Shown: positions 47,974 to 58,588 of the stretch, piece after piece | Layout: each line of letters begins with the position of its first letter | Position numbering within the stretch: position 1 is the stretch's first letter | Assembly (NCBI RefSeq): GCF_026262505.1 | Contig: NC_067204.1 | Coordinates: 6,915,797-6,979,796 of the forward strand | Reading direction: 5' to 3' | Length of the DNA: 64,000 bases | DNA from: Trichomonas vaginalis G3 | Taxonomy: Eukaryota > Parabasalia > Trichomonadida > Trichomonadidae | The notes under the pieces: model-generated | The model's database searches: none | The model's input: only the letters and a program-made list of their open reading frames with translations | What the model was told of the DNA's origin: nothing | Program-made: the position numbers and the translations under genes

Positions 47974-48351
47974 ATGACAGAAAAATTAACTTTTTACATA
48001 GCGCCAGACCCTTCTTGCCCACATCCTTTTAAGCCACAATATATAGACATAGAACTAAATAGAGAAAGCGAAATTCCACAATATATATACATAGAACTAA
48101 ATAGTGAAGGCGAAATTCTACAAACAGAAGAAAGCGAAATTCCACAAACATATAGAGACCTAGATAACGAAAATGGATATGCGCTATTCTGGTTAGATTG
48201 TCCTTATAAAATGTATGAAAAAAAGGCTTTATATGAAGAATATAGAAAATATTGTCATGAAAACGATATAAGACCAAGCTCTAGAGAAAAATTCTATGCT
48301 GGTATAAAACATCTTTTCGAAGTTCGGAATGGCAAATATATAAAGAAATAA
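47974..48351 (+). CDS. Maverick B: hypothetical protein with internal repeat (125 aa)
   Basis: N-terminal part has about 15-residue repeats (PQYIDIELNRESEIPQYIYI). The C-terminal 50 residues look like a small helical DNA-binding module (YEEYRKYCHENDIRPSSREK, resembling the winged-helix end of virus primase/helicase linkers). That resemblance is weak. Confidence 0.5.
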   Translation: MTEKLTFYIAPDPSCPHPFKPQYIDIELNRESEIPQYIYIELNSEGEILQTEESEIPQTYRDLDNENGYALFWLDCPYKMYEKKALYEEYRKYCHENDIRPSSREKFYAGIKHLFEVRNGKYIKK

Positions 48352-48402
48352 TTTTTCTAAGTTTATTTTTTCGAAAAAATATTTTTTTATTTCCTACTAA
48401 AG

Positions 48403-49506
48403 ATGTATCGGAAGTTGTCTAAGTTAGAACACTCGGAAATAAAACAACTTCTTACAGAAGCTAACATAGATGTTGCAAAGCATTACGCAACAAACAAAAA
48501 AGCACTCGCTGACTTCATTAAAGACTATAATGGTGCAATAAGTTATGATAGAATTCATGATTACATTAATAACAAAACATTTCCTTTAAATGACGTTGCT
48601 ATTGACTTATATCATAGACGTTCAATACCTCATGAAGTAAGAAGAGAAATGTTTGACATAACAAATGCAAACGTTGGTCATACTCGTAAAGCTCTTTCGC
48701 ATGATGTTCGTCAAGAAATGTTTGACATAACAAATGCGAACGTTGGTGAAACAAGAAGAAGAGACGACACACTGAAACAACAGAGAAGAGAGATGTTTAA
48801 GAGCGCTATAGAACAAGTTCGCAAAGCTAACGATGTCATTCGTTCCATTGACGACAAACCAAAAGAAGGTGAGAGATGGTTAAAGAAAGATGAAGAGAAT
48901 AGGAAGAGAAATGTGAAGTCAGGCAATAGACTCATTGACTTTAACATCGAAGCTTTAGATGAACCAAACAGAGACTACTTACACAAACATTTCGGTAAGG
49001 TTTTCATGAGACTCTTAGAGAAAATTAAAATAAACTCCCAACAAAGATGGATGGTATGTTATAAACTTGGTGGAAAGTATGAATGTTCTACGTTAAACCT
49101 CAATAATATTGGAACATTACTACATCAGCTCTTGAAGGAGAACTTTATATCAGAGATAGAAGCAAATGCTGCAGGTATTGTTGAAATGCACTATGACTTC
49201 TTCTTGACAAACATAAAGAATCTTACCGAAATAAAGATGTATGATTTAACAGAATATGAAGGCTTAACGATGTCAGATGTAAAGAAAGGCAAACCAAAAA
49301 AGAGACCATATAGAGATGAAAGCACACTGACAAATGACCAGAAAGCCATTTTGGAAGCTCTTAAGCAAACAGGAAACCCAGCACTTATAGAAAGCTTTTG
49401 GAAAGATAATGGTGAAAAGAAGTTTTATAAGAAGAGAAGCGGTCAGTTCTGGAAGTATCTTTGCACATTACCTATAAATCTTGAAACGCTACCAAATCTT
49501 CAATGA
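48403..49506 (+). CDS. Maverick B: N-terminal region gene directly before polB
   Basis: A 367-residue, basic, helical protein with a duplicated segment (REMFDITNANVGHTRKALSH and QEMFDITNANVGETRRRDD). It overlaps the following polB frame by about 25 bp. In Mavericks the long region before the polymerase exonuclease domain has this character, and in related protein-primed systems the terminal protein lies here. Which applies is not decidable by eye. Confidence 0.6.
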   Translation: MYRKLSKLEHSEIKQLLTEANIDVAKHYATNKKALADFIKDYNGAISYDRIHDYINNKTFPLNDVAIDLYHRRSIPHEVRREMFDITNANVGHTRKALSHDVRQEMFDITNANVGETRRRDDTLKQQRREMFKSAIEQVRKANDVIRSIDDKPKEGERWLKKDEENRKRNVKSGNRLIDFNIEALDEPNRDYLHKHFGKVFMRLLEKIKINSQQRWMVCYKLGGKYECSTLNLNNIGTLLHQLLKENFISEIEANAAGIVEMHYDFFLTNIKNLTEIKMYDLTEYEGLTMSDVKKGKPKKRPYRDESTLTNDQKAILEALKQTGNPALIESFWKDNGEKKFYKKRSGQFWKYLCTLPINLETLPNLQ

Positions 49507-52225
49507 ACTGAACAAAAGAACTGCAACACTTATGACAGAAGACAATTGTTTCGTTTATGCTTGCATTCAGGCTGGAGTAGATGGAGAGACTATTGACCAC
49601 ATGAGAGAAGTCATTCGTGTTAGAGACTTTCCTCAAAGTAAAGTACAAGAAATTTCTGACGCAACAGGTATAGCATTTAATGTTACCATTGGTTACTTCA
49701 ATGACTCAAGACATAATGAAATAAAGAGATACATACCAAAAGAATGTGAAACTGTTCGAACTATTGACTTACTTCTTGTTGAAGACCACTACATGCTAAA
49801 CGAAAGATTACCAATGACAACATATTTCATTCGCAACTATATAGAAATTCTCAAAGCTTGTGGTGGAATGAACATTGAGAAACAGATGAAAATATATACA
49901 AAGAGAGAGAACAAATATGTAGTTCGTTATGATAGAACAACACCGTTATGGAATGTTATGAAAACATTGTGGGAGTGCAAATATTTCGAACCTATTTCTT
50001 ATGGAGAACTTTTCACATATACGACTGACTTATATAAACAGAACCTTGCACCATTTAAAGATTTGACATATGCTCCAAAGTATTGTGTACAACTGAAGAA
50101 GAAAGCAGAGTCAAAAGAAGTAAATAAAAATAAGTGCAAGTTCATTCCTGAGCATGTTTTCTTTGCTGACTTTGAGTGTAGTACCGATGGCTTTCATAAA
50201 GCTTTTAACATATGTTACGACAATGAAGATGGTTCAGTGAGTGAAAGCATTTGGGGTCAGAACTGTGCAACAGAATTTTTGGAACGACTTCCTGACAAGA
50301 GTTTAATATATTTCCATAACCTCAGTTATGATATAAACTTCATCTTAAGACACATGACAGAAGTGAAAGGAACTCCCATCATTAAAGGTTCACGAACAAT
50401 GCAAATAACTGGCTTATATAAAGGAAGGGCAATTATTATAAAAGACTCTTACAGTGTTATAAATAAGAAGCTTAAACTATTTCCTGCTATGTTTAACTTA
50501 CAAACAGGACCGAAAGAAGTATTTCCATATAACTACTACAGCAGTGTTTTGTTAGCAAATGACAACAGAACTGGTGTCATTTCTGAAGCATGTAAGTTTA
50601 TCCGGGATGCAGATACATTCATGAAAAACATAGATTCCATCAAAGGTTGCAGAATAGATGAAAACCATTTCGATTTAGAAAAATATAGCTCATTTTATTG
50701 CAAACAAGATGTAAGAATTTTAAGAGAAGGTTTTGTTAAGTTCCGCAATGACATATTGAAAGAGTTTGATTTAAACGTATATGACTACGTTAGTATTTGT
50801 TCTATTGCTAACAAATTGTTTGAGAACAGAGTGTACTTCCCGAATGGAAATTTATATGACCTCTCAAATAAACCAAGAGAATTTATTTCACGCTGTATTC
50901 AAGGTGGAAGATGTATGCTGTCAGATAACATGAAACAAAAGAGCGAAAAGAAACTCATTGCTGATTTCGACGCTGTTTCATTATATCCATCAGCTATAGC
51001 AAGACTTTATACTTTAGAAGGAATTCCAAAAGTATTGAAGGATGAGATGTTAAGCACAGAGTATCTCATGAGACATTTATTTGATGACGACCAAAAGGAA
51101 CCCATTGGTGAAAAGTTTATGTCTGGCTTCTTTGTTCTCATTAAGATAACAGAGATTGGAATACATAGACACTTTCCTTTAATAGTTTGTGACCCTGAAC
51201 TAAATCCAGAACTTAATGTTCCCAGAAGTTCAAACACTTGCTGTTTAATGTATGTTGACCATATAACATTACAAGACCTCATAAAATATCAAGGTGTCAA
51301 ATGTGAAGTGTTGCAAGGATACTATTACGATGGAAACAGAGATATTAGAATAAGAGATGAAGTAAAGAAGTTGTTTGAGTTAAGGTTAAAGTATAAGAAA
51401 GAAGGAAATCCTTTGCAAGAAAATATAAAGCTCATTCTGAACAGTATTTATGGCAAAACTATTCTATCTCCTATTGAGTCAAAAATAACCATAGTAAATG
51501 ACAAAGATGCTATAAGATATGCCATCAGAAACTACAACCATATAGTGAAGTTCGAAGGTTTGGATGGTTCAGATAAAACTATTTTCAAGCTAACGAAAAG
51601 TATTTGCAGACACTTTAACTTCTGTCCACTTGGTGTTAATATTCTGTCTATGTCGAAGAGAATAATGTGTGAAGTATTCTGTACTGCTGAAGATATGGGA
51701 CTTCAAATCTTCTACCAGGACTGTGATAGCATGCATATTTTCAATGAAGACATACCAAAGCTTGCAGCAGAGTTTGAGAAACGTTATGGAAGAGTTCTCA
51801 TTGGTAAAAACCTTGGTCAATTTCATAGCGACTTTGCCGAAATAACACCTGGAAAACAAAGTTTAGCATACAAGTCAATATTTTGTGGAAAGAAGACCTA
51901 CATAGACTTACTCACTAACGATTTAAATGAAGTTGCATTCCATGCACGTTGCAAAGGTGTCAAACAAGACGTCCTTGCTTTAACAGCTAATGAAATGTTT
52001 CCTGAAGCTATACAATGCTATTACAATGAAGATAAAGGTTTAATGGTTCCGCAAGGAAAATTTGACAAAGACTCTGAGTTCAGTGTTATGAAACTTTACA
52101 AAGCACTTCATGATGGTCAAGAGATTGGATTTGACTTATGTAAGTCTTCTAGTCCTTGCTTTGCTGAAAAGTTTAACTTTTCTATTCAGACTAAGACTTC
52201 ATTCATAAGAAAGCTTAAGTTCTGA
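49481..52225 (+). CDS. Maverick B: protein-primed family B DNA polymerase, second lineage
   Basis: Replicates the element, primed by a terminal protein. Exonuclease motifs are visible: Exo I FADFECST, Exo II FHNLSYDINF and Exo III YCKQDVRIL. Polymerase motifs: A DFDAVSLYPSA, B KLILNSIYGKT and C YQDCDSMHIF (DCDS instead of DTDS). About 900 residues, close to the usual length of the exo-plus-pol part. The start is uncertain; the first ATG lies at 49532. Open over its whole length, in contrast to the polB at 33.6 kb. Confidence 0.9.
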   Translation: MKRYQIFNELNKRTATLMTEDNCFVYACIQAGVDGETIDHMREVIRVRDFPQSKVQEISDATGIAFNVTIGYFNDSRHNEIKRYIPKECETVRTIDLLLVEDHYMLNERLPMTTYFIRNYIEILKACGGMNIEKQMKIYTKRENKYVVRYDRTTPLWNVMKTLWECKYFEPISYGELFTYTTDLYKQNLAPFKDLTYAPKYCVQLKKKAESKEVNKNKCKFIPEHVFFADFECSTDGFHKAFNICYDNEDGSVSESIWGQNCATEFLERLPDKSLIYFHNLSYDINFILRHMTEVKGTPIIKGSRTMQITGLYKGRAIIIKDSYSVINKKLKLFPAMFNLQTGPKEVFPYNYYSSVLLANDNRTGVISEACKFIRDADTFMKNIDSIKGCRIDENHFDLEKYSSFYCKQDVRILREGFVKFRNDILKEFDLNVYDYVSICSIANKLFENRVYFPNGNLYDLSNKPREFISRCIQGGRCMLSDNMKQKSEKKLIADFDAVSLYPSAIARLYTLEGIPKVLKDEMLSTEYLMRHLFDDDQKEPIGEKFMSGFFVLIKITEIGIHRHFPLIVCDPELNPELNVPRSSNTCCLMYVDHITLQDLIKYQGVKCEVLQGYYYDGNRDIRIRDEVKKLFELRLKYKKEGNPLQENIKLILNSIYGKTILSPIESKITIVNDKDAIRYAIRNYNHIVKFEGLDGSDKTIFKLTKSICRHFNFCPLGVNILSMSKRIMCEVFCTAEDMGLQIFYQDCDSMHIFNEDIPKLAAEFEKRYGRVLIGKNLGQFHSDFAEITPGKQSLAYKSIFCGKKTYIDLLTNDLNEVAFHARCKGVKQDVLALTANEMFPEAIQCYYNEDKGLMVPQGKFDKDSEFSVMKLYKALHDGQEIGFDLCKSSSPCFAEKFNFSIQTKTSFIRKLKF

Positions 52226-52330
52226 GGTCATGAATGAGAAAAATAATAAGGTCATTTATTTTTGTCAGCAATGAGGTCATTCGTGATAAAAATAAGCCGC
52301 TAGCGGCAAGGGCGAAGCCCATGAGGTCAT

Positions 52331-53188
52331 TTACAATACTGCGATGGTAGAGTTTAAGAGTTGTGCTTCAATGTAGAGACAGTCCTTATGGTCTGGAGGT
52401 AGCAAAACAGGTGCTTTATGGTCATGAGTGGAGAACATGTCTATCCAAAACTCACGATTGAAGCCAGTAAGCTTGTAATACTTAGGATTTGGCAGTGGTG
52501 AAGTTCTTGTATGACCAATGAACTCATTTTCAACTCCCTTACTTAAGTTTGAATATAATATAGCTTGCTTTCTATCCCAAATGCCAGGTGTTACAATCTT
52601 TGAAAATTCATTTTTCCTCGGAAGCATTGCATAATAATTGAAAACATTTTTGAAGTCATCATTTGGTTCAGAGATTTGAAATCTTATACGTAATGGATTT
52701 TTTTTCTTTTTAGCTACTTCATTGAATGGTGAGAATACAATGAATTGACAGTCATGAGTTCCATCTTCATTTTCATTAAATTCATAATGAAAGTCTATAA
52801 GTTGTGGCCGACTACCTTCTTCCTTCAGTTGTGCAAGAAACTCACGTAAAGGCTGTAAAGTTTGTACTTCAATGTTGAACTTTTTCTCGAACATCTCATT
52901 AAATGAAATCATACATTGCAACAATGTTGTATCGTCTTTAAAGTATTTGTATATGTGAATGTTTTGGGCGCTTAAAGACTGTTCGTCATTTTCTATCTCG
53001 ACTTGAAGTATAAAGTCAACCTTTCTGAAAGCACGTGTTATATACATAGATGTTATGCCAATGTACTTCTCTTCATTTATGTTCACAATCCAGTCTGTTG
53101 GAAACTTAAACGTTACTCTGTTCCCCTTTATTTTGACGTCAGGGTTTTCACTACTGAACGCAACAGTTAAAGGTATTTGTCTATACAT
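52331..53188 (-). CDS. Maverick B: penton-like minor capsid protein, third lineage
   Basis: 285 residues. KFPTDWIVNINEEKYIGITS near the start corresponds to the YP-x-W-x-x-x-x-x-x-KAI-x-x-R strand of the other penton-like proteins. The end (EFWIDMFSTHDHKAPVLLPP) matches the F-x-VWF-T segment. It lies on the minus strand between polB and the major capsid gene. Leader TTTATTTTTATCCGAATTAA. Confidence 0.65.
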   Translation of the reverse strand: MYRQIPLTVAFSSENPDVKIKGNRVTFKFPTDWIVNINEEKYIGITSMYITRAFRKVDFILQVEIENDEQSLSAQNIHIYKYFKDDTTLLQCMISFNEMFEKKFNIEVQTLQPLREFLAQLKEEGSRPQLIDFHYEFNENEDGTHDCQFIVFSPFNEVAKKKKNPLRIRFQISEPNDDFKNVFNYYAMLPRKNEFSKIVTPGIWDRKQAILYSNLSKGVENEFIGHTRTSPLPNPKYYKLTGFNREFWIDMFSTHDHKAPVLLPPDHKDCLYIEAQLLNSTIAVL

Positions 53189-53212
53189 TTAATTCGGATA
53201 AAAATAAACCAT

Positions 53213-53473
53213 TTACTCTTTCTTTGCTTCAGCTTCTTTAGCTTTTGCTTCAGCTTCTTCTCTAGCTTTCTTCGCCAGCAAACGTGGGTTCTTTTGTCTT
53301 CCAGCAGCTAATGCAGCAAGTTGTTTTTCACTAAGTTTTCTCTTTGGTCTCTCTGGCTTTTGTTCTTGTTTTTGTTCCTTCAGTTCGGATAAAATTTGCT
53401 CACGAATTTCTTTCTTCAATGCTTCAACATTTATGACCTCTTGGGTCTTGTCCGTAGGACTTGTCTGAGTCAT
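53213..53473 (-). CDS. Maverick B: Lys/Glu/Ala-rich small protein (86 aa)
   Basis: Start chosen at MTQTSPTDK (53473). Low-complexity coiled coil: EIREQILSELKEQKQEQK, then KLSEKQLAALAAGRQKNPRL (an AT-hook-like/ribosomal-type basic patch), then repeated EAKAK. Likely a DNA-binding or scaffold protein. No family. Confidence 0.5.
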   Translation of the reverse strand: MTQTSPTDKTQEVINVEALKKEIREQILSELKEQKQEQKPERPKRKLSEKQLAALAAGRQKNPRLLAKKAREEAEAKAKEAEAKKE

Positions 53474-53518
53474 TTGACTGCAGATAAAAAACAAAATTAA
53501 AACTTTAACCGATGTAAA

Positions 53519-53953
53519 ATGAGCTTGTCAAAATCAGAGCGAGAGTCTATTATATTAAATGACGCAAGAGGAATACAACATCCTTTCTATTACGTAAGTC
53601 AGAGTAAAGATGGTAAAATATACGTAAGAAAAAGAAAGGTTCCATTAGCGAATGCAGAAAGCGACAACATTAAGGTGCATGGCAAGGGCGAAGCCCACGA
53701 AGCCCATGTTAAGCCTTCTGTTCAAACTGAAAAGTCAATAGAACCAGAAGAAAAGAAGCCAGATGTACTTTCAATAACGAACCAAGAGCTTATTGCAAAG
53801 TTTGTGAATTTCATTGAAAAGCAAACCGAGTCAAAGAACCCTGACCCACCAGTGAAAGAAGTTGAGACAAAAGAGAATGTACAGTTCATTGAAAATGTCA
53901 AGAAACAACTTCCACCACGAATGCCAAGAAGAAGAGTGAGAATAATGAAGTAA
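53519..53953 (+). CDS. Maverick B: hypothetical protein (144 aa)
   Basis: N-terminal module (ARGIQHPFYYVSQSKDGKIY, RKRKVPL) reminiscent of the 56092-56328 protein (IPEGFYIHTMKDGRVQFRKI), so the two may be distant paralogues. C-terminal half is Lys/Glu/Pro-rich, ending in a basic PRMPRRRVRIMK. A GC-rich GGCAAGGGCGAAGCCCA insert lies in the middle, as in other Maverick genes here. Confidence 0.5.
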   Translation: MSLSKSERESIILNDARGIQHPFYYVSQSKDGKIYVRKRKVPLANAESDNIKVHGKGEAHEAHVKPSVQTEKSIEPEEKKPDVLSITNQELIAKFVNFIEKQTESKNPDPPVKEVETKENVQFIENVKKQLPPRMPRRRVRIMK

Positions 53954-53980
53954 ATAGATATTTTTATCTGAAGTAAATAC

Positions 53981-55554
53981 ATGCAGAACGAACAGTTAAA
54001 CGAATTTACTCCAGCAGAGCATATTCATCAGATTCGCTCATATTTCGATATCATAGACAATGCAGTTCAAATTGGTGACACTAATAGAAAATATTCTGAC
54101 GCAAAGATTCCATCACAACCTGGAACTGCTAAAGATAACACATGGGTAACATTCAATCTCTCACCTCCTGGTGAAAATATGTTGGACCTTTACAATACAT
54201 TCATTACGTATAAAATGGAAGGTCAATTTATTGTAGATAAAGAAATTGGTTCAGGTTCCAATAAAACAAACCCACCAGGATTTTGGATTGGTTTCGATGA
54301 CGCTTTCTATGCAGTTGCTGGATATCAAATCCTTGCAAATGGTCGTATCGTATATTCTCAAGACAACGCAAGAGAAGAAGCATATATAACTTCAAACTCA
54401 CAAACTACCGAACAAATAAAGAAAGTAGATGTTTTCTCAAAGACTCGACATGAAGATGTATGGAGTCATTCGGGAACATGCAGAACAGGACAAATTGTTA
54501 GTGGTCCAATTACAGCAGGAAAATCATTTGATTTTAAGCTTCGTTTAAGAATTCCTGTTAGAAAGTTTTACCATTAGAAGCTATAAGATTTATTCCAGCT
54601 TTTGCAGGAAACATTCAGCTTAAAGTAAAGTTCAGTAGCGACGCCTTACAATGCACATCTATATCTGTAAATGATATCATTGCTTTCAATCCAACTCTTA
54701 AAGTTGCATTTGCTTCAGATTCAAATCCACCGACAAATAAATTTGTTCCATGGAATGAACCATTCACTATGATAACGAAGGCAGTAGAAGCTAGTGGAAC
54801 AGTTACTATTACAACTGTAACCCAACAACTATTTCGAACAAAGATGGATTTTAATGAATGTTTCATTCATCCAAAGTCATTCTCTTTAGACCCTAACATT
54901 TATACAGAACTTGTAGAACATTATACAAACGAGGCTTTATGTTTTCCTGTTAAAGTTATGGATTGGATTCCTATGGACGGTTCATTCTCAAAGAATACAG
55001 ATAGTTCAAGTGCAACATTTACAGCAGCTTATACGCCTATTAATGTTAAAAGTATTTGGGCACTATTTAGAAAGAAAGACAACTATTATGTTAATTTTGA
55101 GAACCCTAAGTTTAAATATCTTCAGCTTTCCATGGGAGCTTATGGAAATATGCCTGCAGAACCCGAAAAATCATATGGACCTGTATTTTATGAAATGGTT
55201 GCGAACGCTTGCAATACAAACAATGATATGATAGGATTTAATGAAGATGTTATGAGGTCATTGGTGGATGATGGTAGTGTGGAACATAAATGGGATAGTT
55301 ATGACAACACACATTTCTTATGTGGTTTTCCAACAGAAGTGGACTTTTGCTTCCAGCAAGGTCAAACATCTACTGCTCCAATAACATACAAATTGTCTGT
55401 TAAAGGACCTATTGAACTAGCAACTGAAAATGTACCAAAGCCACTTATTGGATTTATGAGGGATTGTTGCTTTGCCATTCAGGTGCGTGCTAATGGAATC
55501 CCCATAATAAGACTTGACGACTATAACTTAGCTACGGACGACAGTGAGGAATAA
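53981..55554 (+). CDS. Maverick B: major capsid protein (double jelly roll), lineage 2
   Basis: N-terminal jelly-roll strands (FDIIDNAVQIGDTNRKYSD, TWVTFNLSPPGENMLDLYNT) and C-terminal jelly roll ending FMRDCCFAIQVRANGIPIIR. Position after penton-like genes, length near 520 residues and strand-rich composition fit Polinton major capsid proteins. Strongly diverged from lineage 1 (57.0-58.6 kb and 63.5 kb). Preceded by the AGATATTTTTATCTG motif. Broken. Confidence 0.7.
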
Positions 55555-55584
55555 AGGATGAACGTTTATTTTTAAAGCTTATAA

Positions 55585-56043
55585 ATGAGTTCTTCATCAA
55601 GCTCTCGTGAACCTTCACCATCTATGAAACAAACTTTACCAAACGATTATGGAGCACCTATTGAATATTTCTTACGAGCTGCACAATGGCAAAGAGCAGT
55701 TTCACCAAGGTTAGGTGTTCCACCAGCTCCTGCCAAAAATAGCATTTGGTCAAGTCCTTATATAAAATATGGTCTCCCACTAGGTTTGCTAGCTACAGCA
55801 GGAGCAGTAATGATGTTGAAAAGAAATAAAGCAAATGTTGTAAATAATACTGAAGTAGCTGAAGTTAAACAAACTCCGACACCTTCGCCAAAACCAACGC
55901 CTTCACAAGCAAAACCTTCAATGACTCCTGAACCTATGGAAGTACAAACTCCTGTTCAAAAGTCAACTCCTAAACCGACTCCAACATTTAAACCAGAACC
56001 TACTCCTCAAATAAATCGTAAAACTCCTGCGTTTCCTTACTGA
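55585..56043 (+). CDS. Maverick B: single-TM protein with Pro/Thr-rich tail (152 aa)
   Basis: Ser-rich N-terminus, one membrane segment (YGLPLGLLATAGAVMML, about residues 73-89), then a long Pro/Thr/Lys/Gln-rich tail (PTPSPKPTPSQAKPSMTPEP). The layout suggests a virion membrane or spike-anchoring protein. No family. Confidence 0.6.
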   Translation: MSSSSSSREPSPSMKQTLPNDYGAPIEYFLRAAQWQRAVSPRLGVPPAPAKNSIWSSPYIKYGLPLGLLATAGAVMMLKRNKANVVNNTEVAEVKQTPTPSPKPTPSQAKPSMTPEPMEVQTPVQKSTPKPTPTFKPEPTPQINRKTPAFPY

Positions 56044-56091
56044 AAAAATAACGTTATTTTTATTTAATATTAAAATTTTTATTTGATTGAA

Positions 56092-56328
56092 ATGACAAAT
56101 AAAGTCACTGAAGCAATGAAACAAAAGTTTTTGGTAGAATACATTAAATCAGGAACTATTCCAGAAGGTTTTTACATTCATACTATGAAGGATGGTAGAG
56201 TTCAGTTTAGAAAGATAAAGCAACCATTAGATAAAGAAGGAATTTTGAGAAAGATTAAACTTCATGAGGACAACATTGCTGAACTTAGGAAGAAGTTAGA
56301 AGAGTTGGAGAAAGGAAGAGAGTTATAA
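56092..56328 (+). CDS. Maverick B: small basic helical protein (78 aa)
   Basis: Start at MTNKVTEAMKQK (56092). A short beta-type module (GFYIHTMKDGRVQFRKIKQP) followed by a coiled coil (EDNIAELRKKLEELEKG). Its 3' end and the following bases (GAGAGTTATAAAGCAATGAATTC) equal the 3' end of the 3461-3988 gene, so a recombination junction lies at the end of this gene. Confidence 0.55.
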   Translation: MTNKVTEAMKQKFLVEYIKSGTIPEGFYIHTMKDGRVQFRKIKQPLDKEGILRKIKLHEDNIAELRKKLEELEKGREL

Positions 56329-56493
56329 AGCAATGAATTCAAGTGGGTGAAAAAACAGGTGAAAAAAGAGGTGAGATCTCACCGCTTCACCTAAATTTAT
56401 TTTTGTGCTATGTTTTCATACGTGTGAGGGTGGTGATATCATTAATTTTTAAGTTTATTTTTATATTTTATTTTTTATTTTATTTGGATGTAA

Positions 56494-56814
56494 ATGACGA
56501 AAACTATTGAGATAACAAACTACAACGGTCATGAGTTCAAGAATTTGTTCTTCGTTCCTCGTGAAAATACATTCTATCAGATACGAGGGAGAAAGGGTAA
56601 AGTTAGTTTGAGCGTTTATGACAACAAACATAATGGGAGATATATAAAAGCAATAGATACAAACGGTAAGCGTGTTTCATTAGCTTTGTCAAAACTTACT
56701 AACATTTATTTTGACAGTGACTTTGACCTATATGAAGAAGAAAGTGAGTCAGAAGATTATGAGCTGTTATGTGAAGCACAGCAATGGGAGGAGTTGCAAT
56801 ACTTTTGTAAGTGA
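56494..56814 (+). CDS. Maverick B: paralogue of the 4146-4472 protein (106 aa)
   Basis: First 40 residues identical to the A copy (MTKTIEITNYNGHEFKNLFF), middle and acidic tail rewritten (YDNKHNGRYIKAI, LYEEESESEDYE), C-terminus EAQQWEELQYFCK identical again. Conservation at both ends with a changed middle suggests gene conversion or functional ends. Confidence 0.6.
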   Translation: MTKTIEITNYNGHEFKNLFFVPRENTFYQIRGRKGKVSLSVYDNKHNGRYIKAIDTNGKRVSLALSKLTNIYFDSDFDLYEEESESEDYELLCEAQQWEELQYFCK

Positions 56815-56854
56815 GAACGTTTATTTTTTACATTAGTGAAGTCGTTTGTGAAAA

Positions 56855-57010
56855 CGTTAGTGAGGTGAAGTGGTTGGCGGCTTTGTAAATATTTAATGTT
56901 AAGTTAGTGTTGTCGTTTGTGTTGTAAAATATACGTTACTGGTTTTGTAAATATTTAAGGTTATATTGGGTAAGGTGGAACGCAGTGTCGCCGTACCCAA
57001 GTTAGCCATA
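56855..57010. repeat. Maverick hairpin cassette (copy 3)
   Basis: Homologous to 4495-4655. Hairpin GGGTAAGGTGGAACGCAGTG closing with CGCCGTACCC. About 17 bp after it the sequence switches into the major capsid gene of lineage 1, without that gene's own start region, so this is a junction between two Maverick pieces. Confidence 0.65.
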
Positions 57011-57011
57011 C

Positions 57012-58588
57012 TAACTAACGGAAATGTTTCCGAATGGTATAACGAATGCGACAATGCCATTAGAAGGTCAGAAATAGTTCCTGGAACTTACGAATATACA
57101 ACTGCTGTTTCTTATGGAAACATAGGTGAGTTTGGAGAAGGTTCTTCAACAACAGTAGATATTGCTTGCGACAGGTTTCATATTATTTCTATTGACAACT
57201 CATTCTTATACGTGGAACAAGACATTGAAATAAAACCTTCTGCCAAGTTGTCTGACAAGAAAGGTTGCAATGGAATTTTCTATGTCGGATACCAATATGC
57301 TCCAGAAGTTTTCATGGGATATAAGATATATTCTAACTCTGACTTAGTTCAAACAGTAACATGGGCAAACTATGAATGGTTCGCTTTGAGAAACTCAGTA
57401 CAACCACAAGCTAGAGAACAAACAGACCAGTATGCAACTATTGAGAAAATAAGAAGACTTGACCCTAACGTTCCAGGAGTTTATGTTAACCTTTCTGGTT
57501 CAGATGGAACTGCTGCCACTAAAGTAAAACTGAAACTTAGAGTTCCTTTGTCATCTTTCCTCATCTTCAGGTTTTTAAGATACTTGCCAAACTGGGCAGA
57601 AAAATTTCTATCGAACTTACTCCAAGCAAAATAACTTAGTCATTGCACCAACACAAGACCCATTCACTCTTACAGATACAGCTGTGGAGCTGCCAGCATA
57701 CCATTTGAAAATGGTGCAAAGAGAAAGTTGACTTAGACTTTGGTTTCTCAAACCTCAACACTGAAGTAAACTACTACTTCTCAGGAACAGCAGACAACAA
57801 TACTGCTTGGGTTCCTATTAAGTTTACATGCGAACAGTTTGAATGCAAGAGAATAGAAAGCAAACTTGCCGTTTATATGTTGGACCCAGATATTTCAAAT
57901 GCTTTAGCTGCCAAATATATTGCAGTTCCACTTATGTTCCCTATACACCAAATATCTGTCAAAGACCTTGCAGGTGAAGTTGGAAACCAAAATCCAGAGC
58001 CGCAGGTGCAAGAACAGATATTGCTTTAACAACTGCAATGAAACATGCAGATACTATGTTTGTACTGTTCAGACGAACTATAAATGACTATTCTTGTTTC
58101 TAAACCCTGGTATTAAATATCATATAAACATAGATGGCAAATATTATCCAAGAGAAGAATATTCTACAGTTGAGGATATGAGGTCATACAACTTGACATT
58201 AGATGCTATGAACTTTAACAACAACTTCACAACAACTATTAACCCTGAGATGCAAACTTCTATTATGCCATATGTGAAAGTATGGACTCATACAGGAGGT
58301 CAAAAAACTCAATATACAAATGGAGACCGTTCAAACTTTTGGCTTGGCATTCCATTTGCTGACTCAGAAGACTTTATGGGTGGTATTTCAACTGTTGGTA
58401 CAGTTCAAATACAATATACTGGTGACAGAGACGGTCTAGATGAATTGAGAGCAAAGAAGTTTACAAAACCAATAGCACTTTTCACGGAAGATGCTCTTTT
58501 GAAGATTCATTCGATGAAACCTGCTGGGGCTCCTCAGATTGGCATAACGACAGCTTCCATCGAGCAGATTTTGGCAGCAGGTCAGTAA
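57012..58588 (+). CDS. Maverick B: major capsid protein (double jelly roll), lineage 1, partial
   Basis: From GNVSEWYNECDNAIRRSEIV onward nearly identical to the gene at 63479 in Maverick C. Jelly-roll strands (YEYTTAVSYGNIGEFGEGSS, NGIFYVGYQYAPEVFMGYKI) and, later, WTHTGGQKTQYTNGDRSNFW. Broken and lacking its own start. Ends QILAAGQ shortly before a MITE. Confidence 0.75.
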
